From Gallionellaceae bacterium (GTDB lineage: Bacteria; Pseudomonadota; Gammaproteobacteria; Burkholderiales; Gallionellaceae), in assembly GCA_030690855.1 (NCBI GenBank), contig JAUYFR010000035.1:1-6668 (forward strand): a stretch of DNA of 6,668 bases. Reading direction: 5' to 3'. This document shows positions 6,244 to 6,668 of the stretch, one piece after another. Within the stretch, counting starts at the first letter, position 1; every line of letters starts with the position of its first letter. The notes beneath the pieces were generated by a model. That model had not been told where the DNA came from. It made no database searches and saw only the letters and a program-made list of their open reading frames with translations. The translations under genes and the position numbers were made by a program.

Positions 6244-6561
6244 ATGCGTTACGTGACTGATATTCCAACCGCAACGAAAAGTCCGTTTATTCGGCAGGTG
6301 ACGGGTTTGTCTGCTGTGTATGCAGTGAAGCCGGTTCATCATCGTGATCAACCGATTGAAAATATTGATCGGCACGCGGCGTTGCAACCGGAGTTGCATC
6401 AAGTTGAACAGCAACGAGATGTTTCTTCGGAGGATCGGCGCAAAGCCTGCCGTCGCCTAATGCATCAGCAAGTGTTGATTGAACTTCGTTCTGGCATTGA
6501 TAGACGCCACCACAATGTGAGAGAGGGCGATGTGGTTGAGCACATCGATATAGAGGCCTAA
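6244..6561 (+). CDS. Uncharacterised small basic protein (105 aa)
   Basis: I do not recognise a named family. The protein is soluble-looking, with no signal peptide or membrane segment, one cysteine (C69), 13 Arg and 8 His. The C-terminal half (about 60-105) looks like the conserved part: two DRR motifs (64-66 and 86-88), CRRL at 69-72, ELRSGIDRRHHN at 80-91 and an acidic end, EHIDIEA. The N-terminal half (about 1-58) is Pro/Gln/His-rich and probably flexible. The strong AAGGAGGT ribosome-binding site makes it a real gene. It lies 52 nt after the MFS gene on the same strand, with no terminator seen between, so it may be co-transcribed; I also see no clear promoter of its own. Its TAA overlaps the stop of the convergent gene on the other strand. 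An RNA- or nucleotide-binding role is possible given the Arg clusters, but that is only a guess. Confidence 0.8.
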   Translation: MRYVTDIPTATKSPFIRQVTGLSAVYAVKPVHHRDQPIENIDRHAALQPELHQVEQQRDVSSEDRRKACRRLMHQQVLIELRSGIDRRHHNVREGDVVEHIDIEA

Positions 6562-6668
6562 GCGCGTTTCGCTTTACTGAGAAACACCGTCACTTCTTCG
6601 CGGTCATGGTAGAGCTGCTTGGTTTTCATGCGGTAGCGGATGCCTTTCGCGTTGAGCGTCGAGCGCAT
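6558..6668 (-). CDS. rlmM: Probable C-terminus of 23S rRNA 2'-O-ribose methyltransferase RlmM (partial)
   Basis: Read on the minus strand, the last 36 codons of a gene enter from the right edge and end in TAG at 6558-6560. Residues 18-28 read KQLYHDREEVT, followed by a short basic tail. From memory this closely matches the C-terminal KQLYHDREEVTV-type strand of RlmM (YgdE), which methylates the ribose of C2498 in 23S rRNA using S-adenosylmethionine. The Rossmann core and catalytic residues lie outside the window, so the name rests on this motif alone. The frame begins with an ATG exactly at the window edge, but a separate 36-residue gene is less likely because the peptide looks like the final strand of a larger domain. 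The stop overlaps the convergent small gene by four bases. Confidence 0.65.
   Translation of the reverse strand: MRSTLNAKGIRYRMKTKQLYHDREEVTVFLSKAKRA

Noticed and set aside
6558..6668. Complete 36-residue small protein starting at the ATG on the right edge
   Set aside because: The ATG coincides with the window end by chance, and the peptide looks like the terminal strand of a methyltransferase domain rather than an independent gene.

Overview
The window looks like ordinary chromosomal housekeeping DNA of a Gram-negative proteobacterium, most likely a betaproteobacterium. The clues are a GGDEF/EAL c-di-GMP enzyme, an RNase E with a proteobacterial catalytic half and an Arg/Pro-rich scaffold, rluC divergent from rne, and the tail of what appears to be an RlmM rRNA methyltransferase. 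Base composition looks close to balanced. I cannot name a family or genus from sequence alone. I see no tRNA, rRNA, CRISPR array, insertion sequence or phage gene.

Layout. Positions 2-1015 (+) hold the 3' part of a GGDEF-EAL protein with a complete EAL domain. It converges on rne (1134-3638, -), and the two share one A/T-flanked hairpin terminator at 1086-1121. A 385-nt gap (3639-4023) separates rne from the divergent rluC. Most of this gap is probably the long 5' untranslated leader of rne, because the best promoter match I find for rne (TTGCCT, 17-nt spacer, TATACT) overlaps the rluC start codon. The predicted leader of about 367 nt contains hairpins, a 14-bp palindrome and a 12-nt direct repeat. 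That is what one would expect if RNase E controls its own mRNA, as it does in E. coli.

On the plus strand, rluC (4024-4962) overlaps a 12-helix MFS exporter gene (4959-6191) by four bases (ATGA). After 52 nt comes a small uncharacterised protein gene (6244-6561) with a very strong Shine-Dalgarno sequence. Its stop codon overlaps the stop codon of a convergent, partial gene that I read as the C-terminus of RlmM (6558-6668, -).

Together the genes centre on RNA metabolism: RNase E for processing and decay, RluC for 23S rRNA pseudouridylation, and probable RlmM for 23S rRNA 2'-O-methylation. A c-di-GMP signalling enzyme and an efflux-type transporter flank or join them. I found no clearly new multi-gene system. 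The points most worth a second look are the rne leader and its divergent promoter, the duplicated LVMIET motif in the RNase E tail, and the small unknown gene at 6244-6561.
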